NCBI GenBank assembly: GCA_014237975.1 | Contig: JABACA010000001.1 | Span: 1 to 64,000, forward strand | Reading direction: 5' to 3' | Length of the DNA stretch: 64,000 bases | Source of the DNA: Mariniblastus sp. | Lineage (GTDB): Bacteria > Planctomycetota > Planctomycetia > Pirellulales > Pirellulaceae | In this document: positions 50,772 through 59,757 of the stretch, piece after piece | Numbering within the stretch: position 1 is the stretch's first letter | Layout of the letters: the number at the start of each line of letters is the position of its first letter | Made by a program: the position numbers and the translations under genes | The notes under the pieces: model-generated | Database searches by the model: none | Told to the model about the DNA's origin: nothing | What the model saw: only the letters and a program-made list of their open reading frames with translations

Positions 50772-51410
50772 TTGATCAAGTTCAAGACAAAAATCTGTGG
50801 TGTTACTTCGATAACGGACGCCCAGTCGGCGATGGAATCCGGTGTGGATGCCATCGGATTGAATTTTTTTCCATCCAGTCGGCGATTTGTCACGGTTGAG
50901 CAGGCAGCCAGGATTACACAACAAGTGGATCCCAACGCCGTGGTTTTCATAGGTGTGTTTGTCAACCGGCCCATGGAACAAGTGATCGAGATCTCGGCTC
51001 GGGTTGGCCTGGATGCGATTCAATTTCATGGAGACGAGACGGTTGAAATGGTCGATCTCATCCAGCAGCCCGTTATTCGTGCGATTCGCGTTCGCGACCA
51101 GGAATCAACCCAATTGGAGATAGAACGTTGGACGGATGCCGGCGCTGCGGCGATCCTGTTGGACGCGGATGGGGGTCGAGATTATGGTGGGACGGGCACG
51201 ATGATTGACTGGCAACAGGCAGGCCAGTTGTCCTGTACCGTTCCTCTCATTTTGGCCGGTGGATTGACTCCGGACAACGTCTGCCAGGCGATTGCGGCTG
51301 TCCGGCCTGATGGCGTTGATGTGGCCAGTGGGGTTGAGTTGGAACCGGGCCGAAAGGATTTGGATTTAATGCGGGAATTTGTCGCCAACGCACGTCAGGA
51401 ATTGGGCTAA
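50772..51410 (+). CDS. trpF: Phosphoribosylanthranilate isomerase
   Basis: 'FKTKICGVTSITDAQSAMESGVDAIGLNFFPSSRRFV...IQFHGDE...LAGGLTPDNVCQAI...GVDVASGVE'. Confidence 0.94.
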   Translation: MIKFKTKICGVTSITDAQSAMESGVDAIGLNFFPSSRRFVTVEQAARITQQVDPNAVVFIGVFVNRPMEQVIEISARVGLDAIQFHGDETVEMVDLIQQPVIRAIRVRDQESTQLEIERWTDAGAAAILLDADGGRDYGGTGTMIDWQQAGQLSCTVPLILAGGLTPDNVCQAIAAVRPDGVDVASGVELEPGRKDLDLMREFVANARQELG

Positions 51411-51432
51411 ATCTACCGTAGTGAATCGACCC

Positions 51433-51448
51433 TGTTTCACGTGATACC
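51433..51448. other. parS-like site (distal)
   Basis: TGTTTCACGTGATACC, 14/16 to TGTTTCACGTGAAACA by eye. Confidence 0.6.
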
Positions 51449-51650
51449 AATAGGCGGTCCAATCCGCCCTCCCGAAGCCCCTTTCCCGATGGTTTTTGGG
51501 GTAAAACAAATCGCAAGACATTGATCTTTTTCAACCCAACAGCTTATGATTGGATGCTTGGCTGTGAAAAACAGTGTTGAGTTACAGTTAGAGTTAAAAA
51601 GAAGCTAATCAAAATTACATATTGCCACCCGTTCTTGAAGGAGATTTAAA

Positions 51651-52976
51651 GTGGCCAACGTTGAAACTGAGCGATTACCATTTAAAGTCGCAGATATTTC
51701 CCTTGCTGACTTTGGACGTCGAGAAATCGTCCTCGCTGAAAATGAGATGCCCGGTTTAATGGCACTCCGCGAGAAGTATGGTGAATCCAAGCCGTTAAGC
51801 GGAGCCCGCATTGCCGGATGTCTGCACATGACGATTCAAACGGCCGTGTTAATCGAGACGCTGGTTGAACTCGGCGCAGAGGTAACCTGGTCGAGTTGTA
51901 ACGTTTTCTCGACCCAGGATCATGCGGCAGCTGCCATGGCAGCCTCTGGTATTCCGGTTTACGCCTGGAAGGGGATGACGGAAGAAGAATTTGATTGGTG
52001 CATCGAACAGACTCTTTTCTTTCAAGATGGGCAGCCATTGAACCTGATTCTGGATGATGGTGGTGATTTGACGGCCATGGTTCACAACAAGTTTCCCGAG
52101 CTATTGAGCGGGATTAAAGGCTTGTCGGAAGAAACGACGACGGGCGTCCATCGGCTGTACCAGATGTTCGAGCGCGGTGAACTAAAAATGCCGGCCATCA
52201 ACGTAAATGACTCTGTTACCAAAAGTAAATTTGACAATCTTTATGGTTGTCGTGAATCGTTGGCCGATGGCATCAAACGCGCTACGGATGTCATGATCGC
52301 GGGCAAGGTCATTGTTGTTGCTGGCTATGGTGATGTGGGCAAAGGTTGTTCCCATTCAATGCAGCGCTATGGCGGTCGTGTCATTGTCACCGAGATTGAT
52401 CCCATCAATGCGCTACAGGCGGCGATGGAAGGATTTGAAGTTACCACGATGGAAGAAGCGGCTTCGCAGGGTAATATTTTTGTGACCACCACGGGTAATA
52501 AAGACGTCATTACCGGTGAACATATGACCAAAATGCGTCACGACGCCATTGTTTGCAATATTGGCCATTTCCAGAACGAGATCGACGTTGCCTGGTTGGA
52601 AAAAGAAGTCGCCGAGGGGCGAGTTTCCAAAGAGGAAGTCAAACCCCAGGTGGATCGCTATACGTTCGCCGATGGTACGTCGATGTTGCTGTTGGCCGAA
52701 GGGCGATTGGTCAATTTGGGTTGTGCGACGGGGCACCCTTCGTTTGTGATGTCCAATTCGTTCACTAATCAGACGTTGGCACAAATTGCCTTGTGGTCGG
52801 AAGACGACCAATATGATATCGGGGTTCACTGTTTACCCAAACAGTTGGACGAAGAAGTGGCCCGACTGCATTTGGACCAACTCGGCGTCCGGTTGACCGA
52901 ACTGACGCCCGAGCAAGCTGAGTATATCGGTGTGCCGGTGGAAGGTCCCTACAAACCGGAACACTACCGATACTAG
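51651..52976 (+). CDS. ahcY: Adenosylhomocysteinase
   Basis: '[59 protein letters not shown]...[16 protein letters not shown]'; GAAGGAG upstream. Confidence 0.97.
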   Translation: MANVETERLPFKVADISLADFGRREIVLAENEMPGLMALREKYGESKPLSGARIAGCLHMTIQTAVLIETLVELGAEVTWSSCNVFSTQDHAAAAMAASGIPVYAWKGMTEEEFDWCIEQTLFFQDGQPLNLILDDGGDLTAMVHNKFPELLSGIKGLSEETTTGVHRLYQMFERGELKMPAINVNDSVTKSKFDNLYGCRESLADGIKRATDVMIAGKVIVVAGYGDVGKGCSHSMQRYGGRVIVTEIDPINALQAAMEGFEVTTMEEAASQGNIFVTTTGNKDVITGEHMTKMRHDAIVCNIGHFQNEIDVAWLEKEVAEGRVSKEEVKPQVDRYTFADGTSMLLLAEGRLVNLGCATGHPSFVMSNSFTNQTLAQIALWSEDDQYDIGVHCLPKQLDEEVARLHLDQLGVRLTELTPEQAEYIGVPVEGPYKPEHYRY

Positions 52977-53005
52977 ACTAGACTGAAAATCGGGTTTCCA
53001 TGATG

Positions 53006-53037
53006 AACACCGCACTCCCGAGTGCGGTGTTTTTTTG
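53006..53037 (+). terminator. Intrinsic terminator of ahcY
   Basis: AACACCGCACT-cccg-AGTGCGGTGTT followed by a T-run. Confidence 0.95.
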
Positions 53038-53271
53038 CGCTGCCAATTGAATTGCACGACTGGGAGACGCAAAACCGTTTAGAAGCGTTTTGGAGCCGGT
53101 TCGGTTTCTCTTGGATCCGTTTTGGCGACGGTCGTTGCGGCTGAAAAACAGAAACTTGGAGCTGGCATCTTTTTTGCTAGCTGCCTCCCTTTGACATTGA
53201 GCAATTCCTGCGGGATAGTGGCAGCGTAGTACTTATTGACGGTAGGACACCGATATAACAGGTTTTCCAAG

Positions 53272-54615
53272 ATGGCAAATATACAGGCGCTTCCCGGTTT
53301 GCGATACGATTTGGGTAAGATCGGCGCGTTGAGTGACGTGGTCGCCCCACCCTACGATGTGATCAACAGTGAATTTCAAGATCAGCTGTACGAATTGCAC
53401 CCTAACAATGTCATTCGTTTGATCCTCAATCGGGGCGATGCTCTAACGGGTGACGAGACGATTTACACGGCCGCGGCCAAAGAACTGAAACAGTGGAGGC
53501 GCGACAAGATTCTGAAAGAGGACTACCCGTCCGCCGTTTATGTGTATCACCAGACCTTCATGAATGAGGGCGAGACAATCACCCGTCGAGGGTTCATGTC
53601 TCGCGTTTTAATAGAGCCTTTTGGTGAGGGGAAAATTTATCCTCACGAGGAAACCCATTCAAAAGCCAAGGAAGACCGTTTTCGCCTGATGACCGCTTGC
53701 CAGGCCAATCTGAGCCCCATCTTTGGTATCTATCCGGACGAATCCAATCAAGCACAGGAGATTCTGGAGGCCGCTATTGACGATACGACGCCGCTTCAGG
53801 CGCGGGATCATCTGGGCGTCGAACATAAGGTTTGGCTGGTGACGGATCCAGCAGCCATTGCCAAGGCCGCCCAGGTGATGGGCGAACAACCGGTCTATAT
53901 CGCAGATGGCCACCACCGATACGAAACGGCCTGTAATATTCAAAAGGCGAAAGCCGATGCGGGCCAATTGGAACCGAATGACCCGGCCAATTACGTCCTG
54001 ATGATGAATGTCAGTATGTTTGACCCGGGAATGATCGTGTTGCCTACCCATCGACTGTTCCGCGGTCTTCCACCGATCGAATCGAATGAACTAATCCAAC
54101 GTCTGTCCATTGGTTTCGACTGTTCCGTAGTAGGGCAAGGAGTGGAACTGGCCGAACAGGTATGGCAGGACATTGAACTCGAGGATCTGCAATCGACTCT
54201 GGGGTTTTATTGCCAATCCGATGATACCTGGGTGATGGCCCGGATGAACCCGCAGGGGCGCCAGTTGATGAATGAATTGGCACCGAACCAGTCCGAGGAA
54301 TGGCGATCGTTGGGTGTGGCGATCCTGCACAATCTGATCATGGACAAGGTGTTGGATAAACCCGATTTGCCCTCGCCCCTGTATGCTCATTCGACGAGTG
54401 AAGTAGTAGAGAACCTCAACAGTGGTGACGCGGCAGGTCGCGATGCAACCGGGCAACAAGGCTCGGGAAAACCGTTCGAATTGTGTTGCCTGGTCATGCC
54501 AGCCAGCCTAGAGCATGTCAAAGCGATCTCCGAGGCGGGCGAACGAATGCCAGCCAAGAGCACTTATTTTTATCCTAAAATGTTGAGTGGATTGGTGATT
54601 AACCCGATCGGATAG
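53272..54615 (+). CDS. DUF1015 family protein
   Basis: 'ANIQALPGLRYDLGKIGALSDVVAPPYDVINSEFQDQLYELHPNNVIRLIL...IADGHHRYETA'. Confidence 0.95.
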   Translation: MANIQALPGLRYDLGKIGALSDVVAPPYDVINSEFQDQLYELHPNNVIRLILNRGDALTGDETIYTAAAKELKQWRRDKILKEDYPSAVYVYHQTFMNEGETITRRGFMSRVLIEPFGEGKIYPHEETHSKAKEDRFRLMTACQANLSPIFGIYPDESNQAQEILEAAIDDTTPLQARDHLGVEHKVWLVTDPAAIAKAAQVMGEQPVYIADGHHRYETACNIQKAKADAGQLEPNDPANYVLMMNVSMFDPGMIVLPTHRLFRGLPPIESNELIQRLSIGFDCSVVGQGVELAEQVWQDIELEDLQSTLGFYCQSDDTWVMARMNPQGRQLMNELAPNQSEEWRSLGVAILHNLIMDKVLDKPDLPSPLYAHSTSEVVENLNSGDAAGRDATGQQGSGKPFELCCLVMPASLEHVKAISEAGERMPAKSTYFYPKMLSGLVINPIG

Positions 54616-54675
54616 ACCTGTCACGATTGGGTTGTGTTGCGCTTCATGGACGGCCGGGGCTGTCTGTTATCAATG

Positions 54676-54691
54676 GGTTTCACGTGAAACA
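54676..54691. other. parS-like site
   Basis: GGTTTCACGTGAAACA, 15/16 to TGTTTCACGTGAAACA. Confidence 0.85.
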
Positions 54692-54840
54692 AAAACCATC
54701 CTGACGGTATTTGGCCGGGTGTGTTCCAGCGACACCTTTTGATGGTTGCCAGGAACGACAGGCTGGGGACATTTCCACCGCTCGAATCTGCAAAACCACC
54801 AGTTGCCGTTTGGCTATAATGCGAGAGCAAAAATGGTGCT

Positions 54841-54856
54841 CGTTTCACGTGGAACA
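54841..54856. other. parS-like site
   Basis: CGTTTCACGTGGAACA, 14/16 to TGTTTCACGTGAAACA. Confidence 0.75.
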
Positions 54857-55505
54857 GGCACGCTGAAACTTGCAGACCAGCTTGGCGACACCCTCATTCG
54901 ATGGAACCAGACCGGCAACTCGTCGGATGACGCTTTGGTGCCGAATTAATTTCAGCCGGTTGTTGATTTCATTCGCTTTCGCCGCTCGATCGATGGGGAT
55001 TTGGAGGGGGTGTCATTCCTGTTTTTCCACAGGACGTATCTTTCGGTTTTGGCGCAAGTCAAATGGGCCACCGGTCGACCGACCGGTAGTTGCTGTGAAT
55101 GTCGTTGCCCCTTGAACGCCATCCCGGGGGCATCCCTCATCGCACCGTGAAAAGCGGATGGTTTTGGGCAGGGCCTCCCTTTAACACCAAGACCAAAAAA
55201 ATGACTAACGGGCTGTCAAAAAAGGGGAAACGGCCATAAAAAAAATTGGGGGGGGCGGGTCGCGGTGGAATTGCTATCATTTGCGTCATTGCGGGGTCAC
55301 CACGTGTTATTTGTCGATTTTTAACGAGTCAAAACGTACTGTCCGATCGTCTCAAGGGCTCCGTTGACTGAGAGCAACCCTCCTTGGGCTGGCAGCAAGC
55401 CACGGATTGGCATTTTATGGGGGAACCAGAACTGCTAATTAATTGTTTGAACCGCCGTCGTTAGGCCAGTTTTCGCAATAATCCTATCGAACCTTTCCGC
55501 AGAAA

Positions 55506-56252
55506 ATGTCCCGCACTCTATGTATTGCAAATCAAAAGGGCGGCGTCGGTAAAACGACGACGGCGATCAATTTAGCGAGCGGATTGGCGATGTCCGGGAG
55601 TCAGATTCTTTTGATTGATTTGGACCCACAATGTAACGCGACGAGTGGGATTGGATGTAAGCCCGTGGGCAGACACCCGCTGTTGGAGCAGGTTCCGATC
55701 CGTCAAAACGCGGTCGATACGAATTGTGAAGGCCTGCAATTGCTGCCTGGAAGCAGGTCTTTTAAGGACGTTGACCTGCTAGCACGCGATGTTGGGTCCG
55801 TTTGTGAGCGGGTCGTGAGCCAATTGGAGTCCGGAACCGGTTTGTACGATTTTGTGGTGATGGATTGCCCTCCATCGCTGGGAGCACTGACCCAAACCGC
55901 TTTGGCCTGTTCCGATGAGGTTTTGATGCCGATTCAATGCGAGTATTTTGCAATGGAGGGCCTCACTCAGATGATTGAATTGGTACGCGAAGTGATACGA
56001 ACCAAAAATAACGCACTCGAGTTTGGCGGCATCCTGTTGACGATGTACGACGCCGAATTGGAATTGACAGTGGAAGTAGATCAGCAAGTACGGGATTTTT
56101 TTGGGGAAATCGTGTTTGATACGGTCATCCCGCGGGACGTGAATATCAGCGAAGCCCCGAGTCATGGTCAAAATATCATGGACTATTCGCCCAGATCCAG
56201 GGGCTGTCGATCTTACATTGAATTATGCATGGAGGTGTTGGAACGTGACTAG
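55506..56252 (+). CDS. parA: ParA/Soj chromosome partitioning ATPase
   Basis: 'TLCIANQKGGVGKTTTAINLASGLAMSGSQILLIDLDPQCNATSGIG'. Confidence 0.95.
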   Translation: MSRTLCIANQKGGVGKTTTAINLASGLAMSGSQILLIDLDPQCNATSGIGCKPVGRHPLLEQVPIRQNAVDTNCEGLQLLPGSRSFKDVDLLARDVGSVCERVVSQLESGTGLYDFVVMDCPPSLGALTQTALACSDEVLMPIQCEYFAMEGLTQMIELVREVIRTKNNALEFGGILLTMYDAELELTVEVDQQVRDFFGEIVFDTVIPRDVNISEAPSHGQNIMDYSPRSRGCRSYIELCMEVLERD

Positions 56253-57210
56253 GAAAAAGAGACTAGGCAGAGGCTTGGAGGCATTGTTGAGCGCTGGCAA
56301 CTCGATTACGTCGTCGCCTGAACCGATGGTAACCATCCAAACCGAAGTGGCGACCGACCCCGAGATGAAGCAGGCAGAAGCTGCGGAAACCAGCGATATA
56401 GTGCATCTAAACGTTTTCGAAATTGAAGATAATCCTTTTCAACCCAGGCGGGAATTTAGTGAATCAGAAATTGCATCGCTTTCGGAAAGTTTAAAAGAAC
56501 ACGATATTCTGCAGCCAATCTTAGTGAGAATTGTAAACAACCGTTATCAACTCATATCCGGTGAACGGCGATTAAGAGCGGCCGTTCAAGCAGGTTGGAA
56601 AACGATTCCCGCCAGGATTCGTGTGGCGAATGATCGGTTGGTTTCCGAATTGGCGATCGTGGAGAATCTGCAACGAAAGGACCTTAACCCGATTGAAAAG
56701 GCACTTTCGTTTCGGCGGTATATTGATGAACACGCATGTACGCAGGAAGAACTGGCGGGCCGATTGAAAATTGACCGCTCAACCCTGGCCAATCTGATTC
56801 GTCTGTTGGAGCTTCCAAGAGAAGTTCAGAAGGCATTGAGCGAGTCGAAATTGTCCGCCGGTCACGCTCGTGCGCTGCTGCCGTTAGGAGAAGAACATCA
56901 ACAAATTCAGTTCTGTGACAGGATTCAAACCGAACGTTTAAGCGTTCGTGATACAGAGCGAATGGTCGCAGAACGGATCGAATCCGAGGATGCTCCGGAG
57001 CATCACAACGGACGAGTTCGTCGCCCCCGTAGTCACCAGATGGATACGATGGAACAAGCTCTCAAGTTGGCCTTGGGGACAAAAGTTAAAATCAAAGCGG
57101 GCAAACGGGGCAAAGGCTCCATCGTCATTGATTTTGCTAATGGGCAGGAATTTGAACGACTCAACGATCTGTTGACGGGCCGGACCGCACAAGGTAAACG
57201 GGCAGCTTAG
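56245..57210 (+). CDS. parB: ParB/Spo0J chromosome partitioning protein
   Basis: 'KKRLGRGLEALLS', 'NPFQPRREFSESEIASLSESLKEHDILQPILVR...LISGERRLRAAVQAGW'; GTG start overlapping the parA stop. Confidence 0.95.
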   Translation: MTRKKRLGRGLEALLSAGNSITSSPEPMVTIQTEVATDPEMKQAEAAETSDIVHLNVFEIEDNPFQPRREFSESEIASLSESLKEHDILQPILVRIVNNRYQLISGERRLRAAVQAGWKTIPARIRVANDRLVSELAIVENLQRKDLNPIEKALSFRRYIDEHACTQEELAGRLKIDRSTLANLIRLLELPREVQKALSESKLSAGHARALLPLGEEHQQIQFCDRIQTERLSVRDTERMVAERIESEDAPEHHNGRVRRPRSHQMDTMEQALKLALGTKVKIKAGKRGKGSIVIDFANGQEFERLNDLLTGRTAQGKRAA

Positions 57211-57425
57211 GGCTGGCAATCGAGTTCGGCGGAGAAGTTGGGTAGCTGGAAAGCCCCCAAAAACGTGGGGCAAACCGGCCGGAAAAGGTTTTGGTTTCAC
57301 GGGAAGCCCAATTGCACATAAAAGGAGGTTTCGGTAGCATGGCGTACCCGAGCGAGTGGCATATTGCCTGCTTTTTCGATATGTCGTGAGTTGTTAACAG
57401 CTGATTTCAATTCACAAGGACGATC

Positions 57426-57500
57426 CGGGGTGTAGCGCAGTCTGGCTAGCGCACCTGCTTTGGGAGCAGGGGGTCGAAGGTTCGAATCCTTTCACCCCGA
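57426..57500 (+). tRNA. tRNA-Pro(TGG)
   Basis: CGGGGTG...CACCCCG acceptor, anticodon loop TTTGGGA, T-arm GAAGGTTCGAATCCTTTC. Confidence 0.95.
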
Positions 57501-57542
57501 CTTTCAGCTTTCCGTGGCGTACCATCATTTGGCAATACCTTA

Positions 57543-58070
57543 ATGGATTCCCCATTATTTTTCGACGATTTTGAGGTTGGCCAAAAGTGGGTGAGCCCTC
57601 GTCGTACGGTTACGGAAACAGATGTTGTCGGGTTTGCCAATATGACGGGTGATTTCAATCCACTGCATGTGGATTTCGATTTCGCTTCCAAGAGTCATTA
57701 TCGTCAGCCGGTGGCACACGGCCTACTCGGTTTATCATGGGTGGCCGGGCTTGGCAGCTTCTTTCCAAGTATTAATACGTTGGCCTTTGTTGCGGTTCGA
57801 GATTGGGAGTTTCAGCGACCGATCTATTTCGGTGATACGGTATATGTGGAAACCGTTTGCAAATCGAAAGTTGTATCCGGTCGAAGAGCCGGTAAAGTGA
57901 CCTGGCTTCGAACCTTGATGAACCAACGGTCCCAAATCGTGCAGCAAGGTATTTTCGAAACCTTGGTGGCGATTCAACCGAAATCGAGCAAAGTTCATTT
58001 TCGGCAGGTGGACGAATCGGCCAGTCCGAGCGAATCCGTCAATACAACCAGCGGCCTGGGCAAACAGTAA
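57543..58070 (+). CDS. MaoC-like dehydratase
   Basis: 'FDDFEVGQKWVSPRRTVTETDVVGFANMTGDFNPLHVDFDFA...FRQPVAHGLLGLSWVAGL' type hot-dog motif. Confidence 0.92.
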   Translation: MDSPLFFDDFEVGQKWVSPRRTVTETDVVGFANMTGDFNPLHVDFDFASKSHYRQPVAHGLLGLSWVAGLGSFFPSINTLAFVAVRDWEFQRPIYFGDTVYVETVCKSKVVSGRRAGKVTWLRTLMNQRSQIVQQGIFETLVAIQPKSSKVHFRQVDESASPSESVNTTSGLGKQ

Positions 58071-58225
58071 GCGGTGGTTGTTGCTTTGACAGCATGTCTA
58101 GACGCTGTCTCTTTCTTTTCTGTTTCCCGGCGATCCGGATAATCCGAAGAATCGTCAGAACTTCACTCAAGCACGATATTTGCTGGGTCGATCTTGATTA
58201 GGAAGTACTGTATCTCAAGGGAGGT

Positions 58226-59716
58226 ATGCGCCGGTGCATGCATACGGTTGTCGACATGGTTGCCAACAGGCCAAAAAAACACTCGATTCGTGATAAGACC
58301 TATTCAAGGGTTTTTCGTCGACGTCGATTCAGGGCATTGATTGTCAGTGGATTGGCTGTGTTTGTTGGTTGTTGCGTTGTTCTGTCATTTGGTGTCGATG
58401 GGTTTGAAACGACTACCGAACTGACGTTTCAGACCAGGGATGAAGGTGATTTAACCAGTGACTTGCGAAAAATTGTCAGGGAAAACCTGGATGATTCCTC
58501 GATTAAATCCGTTTTGGCGGTCGTTGCCAATCAGGCATTGCCAAGTCCTGGCGACTCGTCTTTGCTGGATCCACGAGCGATCCGGTTGGGCATATCCTTC
58601 CAGGTCCAGAAACATGTGACCGATCCAATTTATCGGATTAGTCTCTCGTTGACCGGGGACGGGTCGATGGAGGAGTCCTTGTTGCTCGATAATCTGATTT
58701 CAAACATCAGCGATCAATTGTTGCAGGGGACGGCTGCCGCGGACCGAAGATGCGAGATTGAAAAACAGGCCAGCTTGTTAGCCAGTGGTTTTGATGTCCA
58801 GAGTTCCTACTATGACCGTGAATGGTTGAACATGGAAGCAAGCCTGGGGCAGCTGGACCAGGAGTTGAGTACGTTGTACACGCAGCTGAAAGCCCGACGT
58901 CCGTCGGTTAGTGGAAATTCGGCTCTGTTCGTCAAAACGGATGTCGTAGCTGAGTTGCAATCGCTACTGGATCAAATCAAGGATGGAAGGCTCGTCCATT
59001 CCGAGCTGCCGGATGGAAATGGAGTCTTGGACCCGGTTTCATTTGCAGATCAACTTGGCGCCATCGAGGCGAGACTGAAAACATTGTCGGAACCCTTGAA
59101 CCGGTCCGCCAGACCTTCATTTTCCAACGTCAGTCATGGGAGTCATAACGAAGTTGGAATCCTCCAGTCACTTGAAGTAATAGATGCCAGCCAACTAAAG
59201 CAACGACTTGTGAACACTCGCAATGCCGTGCAAGCAAATCTCGTGGTTCAACGTGAAAAAACAGACGAGCTGGTCTCCCTGGCAAAACGGGGTGTTGCCG
59301 GCAGTGGGATTGCTAACCAACAGATTCGAACCACCCGCCGACCGGTGGGCGGTGTGCCGGACCAAAATCTGCTGATGCTGTTTGGGATCGGCTCTGTTTT
59401 GATCGGGGTCTTTGTTGCTGTAACGTACCGGCCCGAGTTGACAGACAAGGGCTTTAGTTCCAACCAGCATATGAGTGATTTACTCGGGTGTCCCGTGGTG
59501 GCCCAGTTTAAGGCTGCCGGTGGTTTCCGGGGAAACATTGATCGATTACCGCTGGGAGTCTCCAACCGTTTTGTAACTTGTGCTGAGATTGCACTCTGGG
59601 GTGTCGTTTTGCTAACGGTAGGCACTTGTCTACTGAATCCTGTTGTCCGCGGTTCTTTTTCGGAGGACCCATTTTCAGGTTTGGCAAGATTGACGTGGAT
59701 GTTTTTCATTAACTAG
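58226..59716 (+). CDS. Wzz/chain-length-determinant-like membrane protein
   Basis: N-terminal TM, long periplasmic coiled-coil region, second TM ('LLMLFGIGSVLIGVFVAVTY') and a third near the C-terminus; genomic context. Confidence 0.6.
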   Translation: MRRCMHTVVDMVANRPKKHSIRDKTYSRVFRRRRFRALIVSGLAVFVGCCVVLSFGVDGFETTTELTFQTRDEGDLTSDLRKIVRENLDDSSIKSVLAVVANQALPSPGDSSLLDPRAIRLGISFQVQKHVTDPIYRISLSLTGDGSMEESLLLDNLISNISDQLLQGTAAADRRCEIEKQASLLASGFDVQSSYYDREWLNMEASLGQLDQELSTLYTQLKARRPSVSGNSALFVKTDVVAELQSLLDQIKDGRLVHSELPDGNGVLDPVSFADQLGAIEARLKTLSEPLNRSARPSFSNVSHGSHNEVGILQSLEVIDASQLKQRLVNTRNAVQANLVVQREKTDELVSLAKRGVAGSGIANQQIRTTRRPVGGVPDQNLLMLFGIGSVLIGVFVAVTYRPELTDKGFSSNQHMSDLLGCPVVAQFKAAGGFRGNIDRLPLGVSNRFVTCAEIALWGVVLLTVGTCLLNPVVRGSFSEDPFSGLARLTWMFFIN

Positions 59717-59757
59717 CAGGTTTGCCTGCGTTTAAACAGAAATCGACAGGAAGTCGC

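Noticed and set aside
51411-51650. SAH riboswitch upstream of ahcY
   Set aside because: No recognisable SAH riboswitch core by eye; an Infernal search with the Rfam model would be decisive.
55010-55050. DnaA-box-like TTTTCCACA near parA as evidence for oriC
   Set aside because: Single imperfect match; no cluster of boxes seen. GC-skew on the full genome is required.
57290-57310. Possible fourth parS downstream of parB (GGTTTCACGGGAAGCC)
   Set aside because: Only about 12/16 and the central CACGTG core is broken.
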